This document shows, in pieces, positions 20,540 through 31,197 of a stretch of 64,000 nucleotides of DNA. A program made the position numbers and the translations under genes. How positions within the stretch are numbered: the stretch's first letter is position 1; each line of letters opens with the position of its first letter. The notes beneath the pieces were generated by a model. That model ran no database searches. It was not told where the DNA came from and saw nothing but the letters and a program-made list of their open reading frames with translations. The stretch comes from Proales similis. Taxonomy: Eukaryota; Rotifera; Eurotatoria; Ploima; Proalidae. The DNA is taken from NCBI GenBank assembly GCA_019059635.1, contig JAGVRJ010000010.1, forward strand, positions 560,501 through 624,500. The letters run 5' to 3'.

Positions 20540-21578
20540 ATGGATAGGAAGCGCAATCAGAGCGGACAACCCACTGAATGCGAGCAAGTGAGCCGGAAAA
20601 TCTACTATTCGTTTCATTTGATCTATTCAAGTCAACAACCGAAGGCAGTAGACGAGTTCATTAGTCAGCATGGCTTCAAACGTGACAAGGACGTGCTCGA
20701 GCTTCATCTTGCTCGGCGGTAATTCGTCTTCTTTATTCGGCTCCGATTCTCTGTTGGCCTAAAGCTTCAAAACAGAAAGCTGACGCGAGCGGGGCCATTT
20801 CATCGCTTCAACAATCTGACCATTCTCTGGCTGAACTCAAACAAGCTGATCGAGATCTCGAGCATCGGCGCATGCTACTCGTTGTCGGAGCTCTATTTGC
20901 AGGACAACTTCATTCTGTCAATTAGCGGCTGCCTGCGACACTTGACCAATTTGAATGTGCTTCATCTACACGCGAATCAGCTCTACAACCTGGCCGAGGT
21001 CGAAGAAGAGATCGCGTGGCTCAAATTCTTGCAGGAGCTGAGTAAGCGCTTGAGCTCAGTTGAAACGCGTCACACACTTGAACTCGATTCGAAAGATTTG
21101 TTTGACAATCCGATCTCGTTGGCGAGAGACTATCGAAGCCGAGTGATAAGACGCGTGCCGACCTTGAACATATTCGACAGGCTAAGTGAGACACGACGCC
21201 GTACAATTAATTAGAGCTCATTTTCGTTTGCTTACTTCTTTTCAAAAGTGGTCAACGATTCAGAGCGACACAGAATGGAATCGGGCAAATTACAGAGCGA
21301 GAGTGCAGTCAAGCAGCAAAGGAGACAGCGCGACGTCTGCGCAAACAGGCCAGCACCGAACGAGAGCAAAACAAGTCAAGTAAAAGCGAGCAGTCCGGCC
21401 AATTTCGCGCCCGAGCAGCTTCGACGTTCGCTCAAAGAGTTCTCCTATTTCGAATGGCCGAAGGTAACCAGCCTTTTGCGAATTGTTTAAACAAAGCTCG
21501 CTGACCGTTCACATTCACCAAAAGTGTTCGTCGCCCGGCCAAGCTTTGCCTCAAGTGGTCACAATTAAATTCAAATGA
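20540..21578 (+). CDS. Leucine-rich-repeat protein, LRRC72-like
   Basis: Six exons (20540-20587, 20645-20718, 20776-21041, 21096-21185, 21249-21463, 21525-21578) encode about 248 residues. The protein contains SDS22-type leucine-rich repeats: VLELHLARRKLT, NLTILWLNSNKLIEI, SLSELYLQDNFILSI and NLNVLHLHANQLYNL. An LRR cap, LFDNPISLARDYRSRV to LNIFDRL, closes the array. The opening RDKDVLELHL and the cap resemble LRRC72, a poorly studied protein often grouped with ciliary genes. The first intron (20588-20644, donor gtgagc) is 57 nt and leaves the frame open, so a 19-residue insertion would result if it were retained. Poly(A) AATAAA lies at 21657-21662, only 30 nt before the next start codon. Confidence 0.75.
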
Positions 21579-21691
21579 CTCTCTATCTGTCTCTCTCTCT
21601 CTGTCACTCTCGTCTCCCTTTCTCTTGGTTCTATTTTCATTTAATGTTCTATTCAAAATAAAGACAAAAGGCAACAGTGGCCAATTGAAGC

Positions 21692-22033
21692 ATGAGTTGG
21701 GAGCCGATTTTGGTATTGATCGTCTTGGCCGGCTTGCTGATGATCTTCTTGGGCATATGTGCCGCCTACTGCTTTCCTTGGTGGTATCTCTACACAGTGT
21801 GCCTTCACAAGTGGGCCGAAAGTGGATGCAATGCGGCCAACTGCTTCTACAAGTGTCCATGCATGGAGCGAAAGGCGTACGAGATTCAAAAAGCGGAGCA
21901 AAATCAAAGTAGAGTGTGCGTCTACGACTTTACTGACGCACCTCAAGTTAGAGCTGCGTTCACTAGGCCTACAGATAACAATCAAACTGCACCGGCTTCA
22001 AACACAACAACAACAATGGAGAACTTGGTCTGA
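21692..22033 (+). CDS. Small single-pass membrane protein, unknown
   Basis: This single exon encodes 113 residues. An N-terminal hydrophobic segment (ILVLIVLAGLLMIFLGICA) serves as a membrane anchor or signal-anchor. It is followed by an aromatic/cysteine-rich stretch (YCFPWWYLYTVCLHKW, then CNAANCFYKCPCM) that could be palmitoylated or disulfide-bonded, and a polar Thr/Asn/Gln-rich tail. I do not recognise a family. The ATG is 113 nt after the stop of the LRRC72-like gene and 29 nt after its AATAAA; an acceptor-like ggcaacag lies between the two. Its own AATAAA is at 22189-22194. The small size lowers confidence, but the composition is protein-like. Confidence 0.6.
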   Translation: MSWEPILVLIVLAGLLMIFLGICAAYCFPWWYLYTVCLHKWAESGCNAANCFYKCPCMERKAYEIQKAEQNQSRVCVYDFTDAPQVRAAFTRPTDNNQTAPASNTTTTMENLV

Positions 22034-22716
22034 CTAAAATTGGAGGCAACACAGGCACGCTAGAGTGGAAATGATCGATGATTCACTTGGATTTCTCATT
22101 TTATGCTTATTCTCACTCTCTTTTCCTTTGCCCAGCTCTTCTCGTCACCTCTCTCTCACTCTCGCTCTCACTTTTGCAATTTTAGCCAATAAAACTCGGC
22201 TCAATCATGCATTTCAAGCAGATATTATTAAAAAGAAGCCAAGCGGCCAAATTGAACAATCTTTTCACAAAATTTCGTTGTTATGTAATTGGTCGTTTTT
22301 GGCTTTTGCTTCTTCTTCTTTGCATTTTGTTTATAGACGCCAGGAAGAGTGGCACGCCACCACCACGCTTGCCACTCTTCATTTTCTTCTTCAAGTCTCT
22401 GATCGTGTGCGTGTCTATATAAGTCTATCCATCTATTTAATGCTTGATCAATTTTAGCTTTGAAAAAAAAAAATAAAAGAAGAAGAAGAATATTCTAATT
22501 CACCCACTTTCGTTTGCTTGAATCGCGCGTCTCTCATTTTGAGCAAACTCTTTCCTCTCAGGCTATATTTAGATTTCAAACTAGATTAGATTCGACACTC
22601 TGCCACACTTGCACACACACACACACACTTTCTTGCTCACGCACGCAAGCACGCTTCGTAAACACACTGGCCTTTCTTATCAGCCATTTTTAACTTTCCT
22701 CATTTAGTTAGTGAAC
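22034..22716. other. 3' UTR and upstream region of the DOMON gene
   Basis: This region holds a poly(A) signal at 22189-22194, A-rich and (CA)n tracts (about 22612-22626) and an acceptor-like cctcatttag about a dozen bases before the ATG at 22717. No gene is recognised. Confidence 0.4.
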
Positions 22717-25700
22717 ATGATAATGACCAAGGCGAGCTTAACCTTATTGATCCTGCTGGCGAGCAACGCTCTCGCGGTAATTGAGACCATCCAAATAGGT
22801 CTACTCTAAACTGATCGTCTTTTGTTTTTGATTAAAGCAAAATCCAGTGTTCAACAACTGTCCGGGCTGTTACAAAGCGCCATGCAAGCTGACCGGCGAC
22901 CCGACATGTGTGCTAGAAGCGGTCTACCAGCCAGAGAAGGAGATGGTCTCATTTAAACTCTCATTGGCTTCGATTGCGGCCTCCAACTGGATCGGAATCG
23001 CTCTGAACACAGAGAAAGAGATGGTTACTTTCGCTTTGTTTGTTTCGCTTTCTAACCGCTCTGCTCGGCCTTAATAACTCTGCACGCCCTGGACGACTGA
23101 ATGCGTTTCGAGGTCGAATAGTGTTCCGAGACAAAATGCTCGGACTACCTGCGCGCGTTACTATGGCAACACACTGTGCGCTCGCCCACACAGGCGGTCA
23201 GCAAGGGAATGCGGCAGAAAGGAATTACTAAATTCATTTGAAATGAGTCGGAGAATTGTCCGTAATCAGGTGTCTCGCAATCCGATCACCGGCGAGGAGA
23301 TTGACTATTCGCGTGGTCAAAACACATCGCGCCTCAATCTCAACCTGCCCGATGCCCTTCAAAAGATCCAACTCACTGAGCAGAGTGAAAAGGCGTCATC
23401 CAATGCTGGCAACAATTGGTCGCAGATTACAAACGCCAGCATTCCGAAGCTCAATCTCAGCGATCTCGACGAGCAAGAGCTTCAGATGCTGTCAAAGTAC
23501 AGAAACGACTCATCGCACAAATTCAAACCGCAAGTGGCCAAATTGGCCGATAGAATCGAGCCAGAAGTGGACAGTTCGATTCAATCTAATCGATCTGCTC
23601 TATTCAAACCAGCTTCGATCGGAGACGACACTTTGATGTCGCCCATCATTCGTTGTGAGCACTTGTTCAGCTCGAGGGAAAGAAACGAGTCAGAGCAGTC
23701 AGAGCTGGAAGCGCCTCGCCAGTTCCTGAAGGGCGAGGCGCCGCTGCCGATCGCCGGCTCGTCAGACACAAAGGCGTTCAAGCAAGAACGAGTCGAGGCG
23801 CTTGAAAAGCTTTGGATCAACGCAGCTGCCCTCACCAATCGACTCGATCGGGACTTGGCGCTCAAATTCGGTCAAATCGATCGAAATCAAAAATTCAAAG
23901 AAGACATGATCGACGATCAAGTAATGCTCGACAGTCAGACGCAAATCGCCTGGCCCGACTCGACTCGCCGTCCGGCGCCCAGTCAATTTCAAAAGGCCAA
24001 TCTGAGAGCTTACCAACTGGCGCAGGGAAACTATCCCAGTCAGGAGCAGCTGAGCAAAAGATGCAAGTTTACTTGTCGAGTACGAACGCCGAACGGAAGC
24101 CTCGCACTGCGTGAGCTCTTTGGCGTCTACTTTCTCGTCGACGGCTCGCTGACCGTCTACGAATTCCGCAACATGTGTGGCGCCTTCTTCAGTGGAATCG
24201 GCACGGCCAACACATCTAAAAAGGCGACCGCGCTTCCTTTCCTGGCGCGTCGAGTCTACGAACATGCCGGAGGTCGACGAAAGGGCCGACGATTGAACGA
24301 GTTTGACTTGTACGTGGGCTCTGTGCTCTGCCTGAGCACTCGTGACCAGAGCAACCTTCCCGACGCAGTCAAACAGTTCGATCAAATCGAGATCGAAGTG
24401 ACCAACATCGACGAGCGAGAGAAGGCCAACATAGTTTCGTTTATTCGTCTGCAGACTGCGGAGACGGCGTCCAATGTGCTCCAAGTCGAACAGCAGGTGA
24501 ACGAGGCCGAGCAGCTGATCAAGCAGCCAAAGCTGGACATTGAGATAAACGACGCGAGCATTATAGACGCGATGAGAGAGTTCGTACAGAAACAGATCAG
24601 ATGGCGGTCGGTAGAGGCCTACATGGGCATAAGCAAGGCGCTAAAGAAAGCCGCGGTGCCTCAGTCTAACGGCCTGGTCGGACCTCAGGACCTGCACGAA
24701 GCCCTGGTCGAATTCAGCGTCAAAGTGCACAGCGAAGATCTCAAGATTGTGTGGCAGATAGTCGATCTCGACAATGAGGGCTTCGTAAGCTACTACAAGC
24801 TCGTTCGCGTCTACTTGGGCGAAATGAATCAGATTCGACACGCGCACTTTGCCGCGCTGATGCGCAAGCTCGACGTGCAGAAAGTCGGCCTGATCAACGT
24901 GAACGACGTGCACAAGTATTACATGGCCAAGGTGCATCCCAAGGTGCTGAGAGGCGAGCTGAGCGAGAGTCAAGCGTTCGAACGATTCCTCAGCTCGTTT
25001 GACCTGGTCGACTCGCTCGACTCTGGCCACGTTGACGCCTACGTGCACCGATTGGACGTGAGGTCCAAGTTCATCACCTACGAACAGCTCGAGAACTACT
25101 ACAACGGCCTCAGTCTGGCCGTGCAGTCGGACGCCGAGTTTGTGCAGATATTGAAAAACTCGTGGAATCTTGTTTGAGCGCTCACTGCTTATGATTAACC
25201 GCTTTCGTTTCTGCATTGCTTTTTTTTAAACACTTGAAATCAAATTAAAAACAAAAGAAAATGCCCCTTGATTAAAATCGGACTTGTTTCAGATCGGAGC
25301 GAATGCAATCATGGTTTTGCTGACCGCCTCTCAGACTAGCGCTTACAACGGGTAAAGCCGCTGCTCTCAATCCCAAGCCTCGATCGCAGCCCTAAAGCCT
25401 TCCTGTTGCTCTCTGACGCCTAATGCTATTTTTTCCTACCGCCACCATTCGCTAGCTCATGAAAGCCGATCTGACTTGCGCGTCTTTGTTTAGGTACCTT
25501 GAGTCGTTCAGTGCTCCGCGTAGGGAAGACTCGCCCATCACTAATCTGTTCGCCTCAACTGTTAATGGTCGCCTTGTTCTCACAATGGATCGAGTGCGTT
25601 CATTTCAAAGCTCAAACACTGACGCCAGTTTCGACTTGAGCCAATGCTACTACGTGGCTGTTGTGACCGGTTCAATGTTCGGCGGCTTCATTCTGCCGCA

Positions 25701-26699
25701 CAGCTTGGACCCAGAGCCCGAGTACTCTGGGTCGTGTGTTCGTTTTACCAACTACCGAGCTGAGGGCGCGATAAACGAGACGGCCGCTAATAAGACTTAT
25801 CCGCTTCGTTTCTCTGTTAATCAGACATTCACCGATGCGTTGAGCAGCCCATCGAGCAGCGAGTACGCCCAGTTTGTGTCTCAAGTCTCCAACTTCGTAA
25901 GTGCCCTTTCCAAGATTTTCCAAGAGGCGCACGCATCTACGATTTCAATCTAGGTGGCAAATGCTTTTAACCAGTCGGGCCTCTCCAGCGACCTATTCGC
26001 TTTTTCGGTCGTTCAGCTGTCGGCTGGAAGCGTTGTTGTCCAGTCTCAGGTGACTGTTGCTTCGACACTCACTGAAGCTCGAGTCTCCGAGATTCTCAGA
26101 TCGGCGGGCACTTCAACCTTGGCCGTCATCGCAGACACCATCCAAGTCGGAGGTAGTTTCTTTGAGGATCAAAATTGATGCCAAATTGCAAATCAATTTC
26201 GCTTTCAGACGTCATGGATATGAGCAGCACCAGCTCAACCACGACCAGGACCACAGCTCGAATGACAACCACCACTGAAAAACCAGCCGAGTCAGGAGGC
26301 TCGTCGGTATCGATCGGTGTCATAGTTATAATCATAATTGGAGTTGTGGCTCTGGTGGCCGCCATTGTGGTGGGCAGTGTGTTCGGCTACAAGAAGTTCA
26401 AGAGAGTAAGCTTAAAAACATAGCACTCTTCTGCTGCGGTCTAAAACAAATTGGAAAAACTCAAGGGAAAGCAAACCTACCCAGTCAACGAGCCCAAACG
26501 AGATACGCAGCCCGGCTTCAACCAGGAGTCAGCCAGAGAGCAGTCCGATAATGCTAGCCGAGACAGTGTTGACCAGTCGAGCAGCAGAGTTGAAAACGAA
26601 ACGCCCCAGCGACGAGTGACCATCGCTGACAACTTGAAATCCGGCAGCCGCTCAAGTGCTGCCGGCGAGGAGGTCGAAATGGAAGAGCGAAACAAATAA
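22717..26699 (+). CDS. DOMON-SEA single-pass membrane glycoprotein
   Basis: Seven exons (22717-22776, 22838-23023, 25293-25351, 25494-25896, 25954-26152, 26209-26405, 26466-26699) join in phase to 445 residues. A signal peptide leads to a DOMON-like domain: CVLEAVYQPEKEMVSFKLSL, then NWIGIALNTEKEM joined across the 2.27-kb intron to IGANAIMVLTASQ. DOMON modules bind haem or sugar. Next comes a SEA module (LSSPSSSEYAQFVSQVSNF to AFSVVQLSAGSVVV), usually autoproteolysed near the membrane. A Thr-rich stalk, one transmembrane helix (SIGVIVIIIIGVVALVAAIV), basic YKKFKR and a polar cytoplasmic tail of about 80 residues follow. Intron 2 contains a whole gene on the same strand. Domain calls rest on pattern recognition; the function is unknown. 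AATAAA lies at 26895-26900. Confidence 0.75.
23243..25177 (+). CDS. CAPS2: Calcyphosin-2-like EF-hand protein, nested and intronless
   Basis: One uninterrupted frame of 644 residues starts MSRRIVRNQVSRNPITGEE. The C-terminal third carries EF-hand-like segments: IVWQIVDLDNEGFVSYYKLVRVYLGEM, MRKLDVQKVGLINVNDVHKYY, then a helix-rich end with FITYEQLENYYNGLSL and FVQILKNSWNLV. Order and wording match vertebrate CAPS2. Several loops lack the full set of calcium ligands, so binding may be partial. The role of CAPS2 is poorly known; it is linked to ciliated cells. The gene lies wholly inside intron 2 (23024-25292) of the DOMON-SEA gene on the same strand. It has no introns, although its neighbours have many, which suggests a retrocopy or intron loss. 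A likely ATTAAA signal is at 25244-25249. Confidence 0.88.
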   Translation: MSRRIVRNQVSRNPITGEEIDYSRGQNTSRLNLNLPDALQKIQLTEQSEKASSNAGNNWSQITNASIPKLNLSDLDEQELQMLSKYRNDSSHKFKPQVAKLADRIEPEVDSSIQSNRSALFKPASIGDDTLMSPIIRCEHLFSSRERNESEQSELEAPRQFLKGEAPLPIAGSSDTKAFKQERVEALEKLWINAAALTNRLDRDLALKFGQIDRNQKFKEDMIDDQVMLDSQTQIAWPDSTRRPAPSQFQKANLRAYQLAQGNYPSQEQLSKRCKFTCRVRTPNGSLALRELFGVYFLVDGSLTVYEFRNMCGAFFSGIGTANTSKKATALPFLARRVYEHAGGRRKGRRLNEFDLYVGSVLCLSTRDQSNLPDAVKQFDQIEIEVTNIDEREKANIVSFIRLQTAETASNVLQVEQQVNEAEQLIKQPKLDIEINDASIIDAMREFVQKQIRWRSVEAYMGISKALKKAAVPQSNGLVGPQDLHEALVEFSVKVHSEDLKIVWQIVDLDNEGFVSYYKLVRVYLGEMNQIRHAHFAALMRKLDVQKVGLINVNDVHKYYMAKVHPKVLRGELSESQAFERFLSSFDLVDSLDSGHVDAYVHRLDVRSKFITYEQLENYYNGLSLAVQSDAEFVQILKNSWNLV

Positions 26700-26760
26700 G
26701 CGAATGCTGTCTGGCAAGCGTCTTCAGCAGCTTCCCCTTGTTCCAACCGCGCTCTCCCTT

Positions 26761-26786
26761 TCTCTCTCTCTCTCTCTCTCTCTCTT
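26761..26786. repeat. (CT)n microsatellite
   Basis: A near-perfect CT repeat lies in the 3' UTR of the DOMON-SEA gene, before its AATAAA at 26895. Confidence 0.75.
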
Positions 26787-26996
26787 TCTATCTGCTTCCG
26801 TATTAAGCAAACTTGTTTGCTCAGAGGCGGCAAGGGAGGGCGTTTTATTTTCAACATTCTTTTTCTGTTTAAACTCAAATTTCAATTTGAACGAAATAAA
26901 CACTCGGCTCGCTAGCTAGGTCATCGAACTGTGTCGAGTTTGCTCAAGAAACGAACGCGGGGCCTGATCTGAATTTACAGGCGGCACAGTTTAAAG

Positions 26997-28174
26997 CTAA
27001 TTCAGCATGAGACGAAGCTTCATGTTTATCTCTCGCTCTTTATCGAGCAGGTTCTTGGCGTAGAGTTTGTAAGAAGTAAACGCCTGTCGAGTTGACATGG
27101 TCAAATTCAAGTTGAACAGTGATCGTCTGGGAACCCACCTGCTCAAGCTGGTCGTATTTGCGGAACAATTGCCGAAGCTCTTCTTGCAGCTGGGCTATTT
27201 TGGTGTTTGACTTTGAGTCACCGCTTGTGCTTTTGTTTAGATGATCGACTCGAACGATTAGCTCGCCGTTGCGCTTTCTCAACTCAGCGTTCTCCTGTCC
27301 ATTAGGTTGTCGTTAGAAGCAGCTGCCCGATTCAGATGCAAACGGTTCAACTTGCCTGCGACAGCTGATCGTTTCTGTCCTTGGCTTTGGCCAGGTCGCT
27401 TTTGGTCTGCTCGAGCTGCGAAGCCAACTGACTGTTGCGGGCGTCCAGCTCGGTGAACTTGGAAGCGGCATCTTTGCAATTGAACTCAATTAGACAAAGC
27501 GAACGCGTCTCATCTCACGATTTACCTTTTATTTCCTGGTCGAGAGCCGCTTTCTCGCTCATCAGCTGTTCAATTTCACTTTTTTGGCCGGCTTGGGCGT
27601 CATTCATTTGCTGCTTGAGTGTGTTTAAAGACAGCTCGTTGTGTTCAATTTGATTGCGAAGGGTCTCTTTTGCTTCCTCGAGCTCAAACTCCAACGAGCG
27701 GCATTGGGCGGCCAGCTGACGATTTCTAGCCTCGAGCTCTAGATCGCCTTGGCTCAGCTCTTTCTGCTTCTGGTCGAGCAGTTTGCTAAGCTTGTCTATC
27801 TCGCGCTCTTTACTTTGACTGCTCTTTTCCAGCTCGTCGTTTTTCACCGACATCAAGCGAACCCGAGTGTCCAAGTGTCTGATTTGTTCGATCGCGCTCG
27901 ACTTTTCGCTCTCAGCGCTCTCCGCTCGTTTTGTCTGCTCATCGAGCATCGCTTCCAGACTCATGTTCTTCTTTATGAACTCATCGCAGCGCTGCTTCAG
28001 CATCATTATTATCCGCGACTGTTCGTTAATGCGCGACTTGCACATGCCGAGCTCTGTCTTTTCTTCGTCGGACAAATTTTTCAGATTCGAAATTGACTTT
28101 TGAAGCTCATTGGAGCCCTCGTCTGGCTTGAACGCGAACATGTCAGAGAGCTCCTTCTGGCCGCGCTCGGTCAT
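26997..28174 (-). CDS. Coiled-coil protein, CCDC89-like
   Basis: Four exons (28174-27526, 27471-27356, 27294-27139, 27083-26997) encode 335 residues, nearly all predicted coiled coil. The segment ELGMCKSRINEQSRIIMMLKQRCDE has the pattern of CCDC89 (BOIP), a testis and cilium-associated protein. The heptads continue to the short C-terminal end AKNLLDKEREINMKLRLMLN. Intron 2 uses a GC donor (CAG|GCAAGT), which is the only choice that keeps the phase. Introns are 53-62 nt. The gene is convergent with the DOMON-SEA gene; the stop codons are 297 bp apart. Assignment to CCDC89 is moderately sure because coiled coils share composition. Confidence 0.75.
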
Positions 28175-28801
28175 TTTGCTTTCTTCGATTTTGTTGTCGA
28201 TTGCAGTCGGAGATAATTGACTTGAGTCCCAAAACCCTGATTTTCTCTCTCTCTGCCCTGCGCTTTAACGATCCGACCGTGCATAGACTCCAGTCGAGCA
28301 GGTAATTATGATTGAAGCGATGCACCGCTATAAGCATTCCCTAAGCAACCGACTGAAAGCCTCCGCCCTTTTGACTCGATAAAATGAAATGAGAAACGCT
28401 CCCAGTTGACTTGAAATGAAAATGGCTCCGACAAATGAGAATCGATTCCAAAAAATCTTTCTCTTTTTGTTGCTGATATTTGTGTTATTCAAATCATTGA
28501 TCTTTTTTTTTTTTTTAAACTAAAAAAAAACAACAAACTCGAACGCACCGACAATAGGCGTTGAGTGAAACTTATAGAATCCACATGGTGAACAATGAAT
28601 AGGTTGATGAAATGGGAAGGAGACGAAGAAGAGTGGCCTTCGGTCAGCAAAGTGACAGGGCACTTGCTTTAGAAAATGCTGTTCAAAGTTGAAAATAACA
28701 ACACGAATTAAAAAGAGAACAACAAAAACAACTAAAAAAGACAACAAAAAGAAGAGAAAAATGCGAAACAGAGCACAAAGGGCTGGCAACGAAACTTCAA
28801 G
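28175..28801. other. CCDC89-DUSP intergenic region
   Basis: This gap contains the CCDC89 promoter and the 3' UTR of the DUSP gene (both -), with a long T run near 28503-28517. No gene is supported; the basic + strand frame at 28689-28892 is low complexity. Confidence 0.4.
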
Positions 28802-31197
28802 TCAGTTCACTTCGATGATGGCTTCTCGACTGCCGCTGAGCGAGTTTTTCCTCGACGAAGAGCTTGACGAAGATGACTTGGCGGCCACTTGAAAGCAGTG
28901 AGTGGCTTCTTTTTCATTGCCTTCGCTTTCGCTTTTGCTCTTCTCGCTTCTCTCCAAAACAAACGGCGACGCAGACGATGAGGACGACGATGAGAGCATC
29001 TCTTTTAACTTGTGCAAATCCTCTATCGAGTGACTCAGTCTATTCCAGCTTTTGGTCGGGCTGCCTGAGTCGAGTTGGCCCTCAGCGTCAGTGGCGAGGA
29101 TGGTCATCTCGTTGCCGACCGGTGTGATCGCCTTAACGCTCTCTTTTTGGCTACCGAACGCGATCGGCTTCAACGAGAAGCGCATCTTCTTCAATTCGAA
29201 TTCGCGCTCTACTTGGCTATTGTTTTTAGATGTTTCGTCCATGAACCGTCTTTGCTTGAGCCTTAGCGGCTTGCAATTTAACAATCGAGTGAACGGTGTC
29301 AGAGCACCGACCGACAGCAGTTCAGCAGACTTCTTCCTGTCCACTTGAACATTCTCTGTTTTGCTGCTGCTGTTGTTGTTCGACATGATTAGGGACGAGT
29401 CGGACGATAATTCATTGCAATCTGATGTCCGCTTCAGACTTTTGGAGCTCAGCAGAGAATGAAGAAACGAATGTCTGAACAGCGCCTCGTAGTCTTTGGG
29501 CTTGTCATCCTCGTTGGTAGAGGGCGAGTTGAGGTTAAATTTAGAAAATGCGAGCGATGGCGAGCCCAAGTGACTAGCTTTGCTCGACGGACTGTTCAGA
29601 TCGAGCTTTAGCTGGCTCTTAAGGTTCCTTATTTCGCTTAAGTGTGAGGACGTCTCTTCGTTGTTGCTGCTGCTGCACTTTATTCTGTTGGTGTTGTCGT
29701 GGTCGCTCGTGCCGCGTCTGGGAATAAACTTTAAAAATGCTAACTCGTTGTATTCAGATTTGGGCACGTCTAGCTGCTCCACTGTCATTTCCGGCTTTTG
29801 CCTATCTGCCCAAGTCGGCTGCCATTCATTCTTGTCTGCCATTTCTTCTTTATGCTGCTGCTGCTGCTGCTGTTGCTGCTTTTCGTATTCGTATAGTTGA
29901 CCGAGAAAATTGAAATTGGGCGATATTGTGCTGCGCTTGTTCTTTACAAGGTGATAGGCTTCCTCTGACTTGAGACCATTTAGTCGCATTAGGTAAGCGA
30001 TTGCCAGCGTGGGCGAACGAGAGATGCCCGCTGCGCAGTGAATGAGAACTTTTGAATTTGACTTTCTGCACCTTTCTGTTGAATTCGATTGGTTAGCAGT
30101 CGAGTTTGGTCGATTGGACGGGCGATGGGCTGACTTACCGATAAAGCGAAACGCCACGTCGAAGAAGGGAAGAATTTTCACTGAGAAGCCGTCGTCGATG
30201 GGAATGCGTAGGAAATGCGAGTCGTGAATGAATTCTGGCTTGGCACAGTGGATGCTCGCATTCAGCACCCAGGTGATGTTCAGCGTCTGATAGGGAAATT
30301 GGATGCAAAAAATTGAAGGCGAAGAGTGGGCGAGCGCAAACCTTCAGCGTGATCTCCGACAGCGCGTCCTCCTCCGAGCCGAGGTACAAGTAGTCAAGAA
30401 TTTTGGTCGGCTCTCTGATCTGAGAGCTCGACAATAGAGTTGGAGCAAGAGGCAGACAGCATTCAGAGCTTTCGATTAAGCTCGACGAGCGCGTAAGAGG
30501 AGTACCGCTGCTGCTGTTTTGCACGCTTGCCTTGGACTGCTGCGGGCCGCATAATGACGGAAACTTGGCCTTGAACGCCTGGAATCCGCCGACTAGAAAA
30601 GAGACCGATACTGGTTTGTTGCTCATTCGCTGCAGTACAGTGAGAGTGTAGTTTTCCGCTTCGCTGAATTGATTTGTGTGTTCTGTTTGCTCGTCGTAGA
30701 CAACCATTTGAATTGTGCTCGCAGTGATCTCGACCGCCAAATGAGTCATTAAGAACTCGCGCACAGAGAACTTGAACAAGAGAGAAAACGATTAATCATC
30801 TCGTCTGCAGTGATTGTTCAATCTGAGCAATGCTCACCTGTTCGGAGCGTAGTTGTCTCAAGTCAAGCATGTCTTCGTTTAAGTTGATCGCGCCATCTAT
30901 GTGCGAACGAGCAAACTCGCATGAAGGTCGTGTATCAATCAGAAGCATCTTGATAAACAAAAGTGCGAGTGAGTGCTGAGTCAACATCTTGCTTTGCGCT
31001 TGCTCTGCGCCTACCTTTGTCGCCATTTTGCTGCTCTGCAGCCAGCTGGCCAACAGACTCGGATGAATGTGCGCCCAGATCGGCGAGCAGGTCAGATTGT
31101 CAGAGTGACGATTGGTCAACGACCGGCCTGCTGCTGCTGCTGCACTGCGAGAACCGCTCGTCTCTCTCATCCTAACGTTTGCTGATCCTCCTTCCAT
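28802..31197 (-). CDS. Dual-specificity MAPK phosphatase, DUSP8/16 type
   Basis: This is a JNK/p38-type MAP kinase phosphatase. Five exons (31197-31015, 30948-30838, 30770-30342, 30286-30139, 30075-28802) encode 714 residues. The N-terminal rhodanese/CH2 domain includes [22 protein letters not shown] and FLVGGFQAF. The phosphatase domain starts at [15 protein letters not shown] and has the signature [18 protein letters not shown] and [15 protein letters not shown], as in DUSP8/16 and worm VHP-1. A poly-Gln run (CAG/CTG repeat near 29853-29876) follows directly. The long disordered C-terminal half is Ser-rich and ends [11 protein letters not shown], which resembles the SFSGSMEIIEVS end of vertebrate DUSP16. 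That shared terminus supports the subgroup. The general acid aspartate lies in the IPIDDGF loop. All exon phases agree. Confidence 0.92.
29853..29878. repeat. CTG/CAG trinucleotide repeat (poly-Gln in DUSP gene)
   Basis: A run of CTG-type triplets on + encodes eight to nine glutamines just after the DUSP catalytic domain. It is a candidate length-variable site. Confidence 0.7.
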
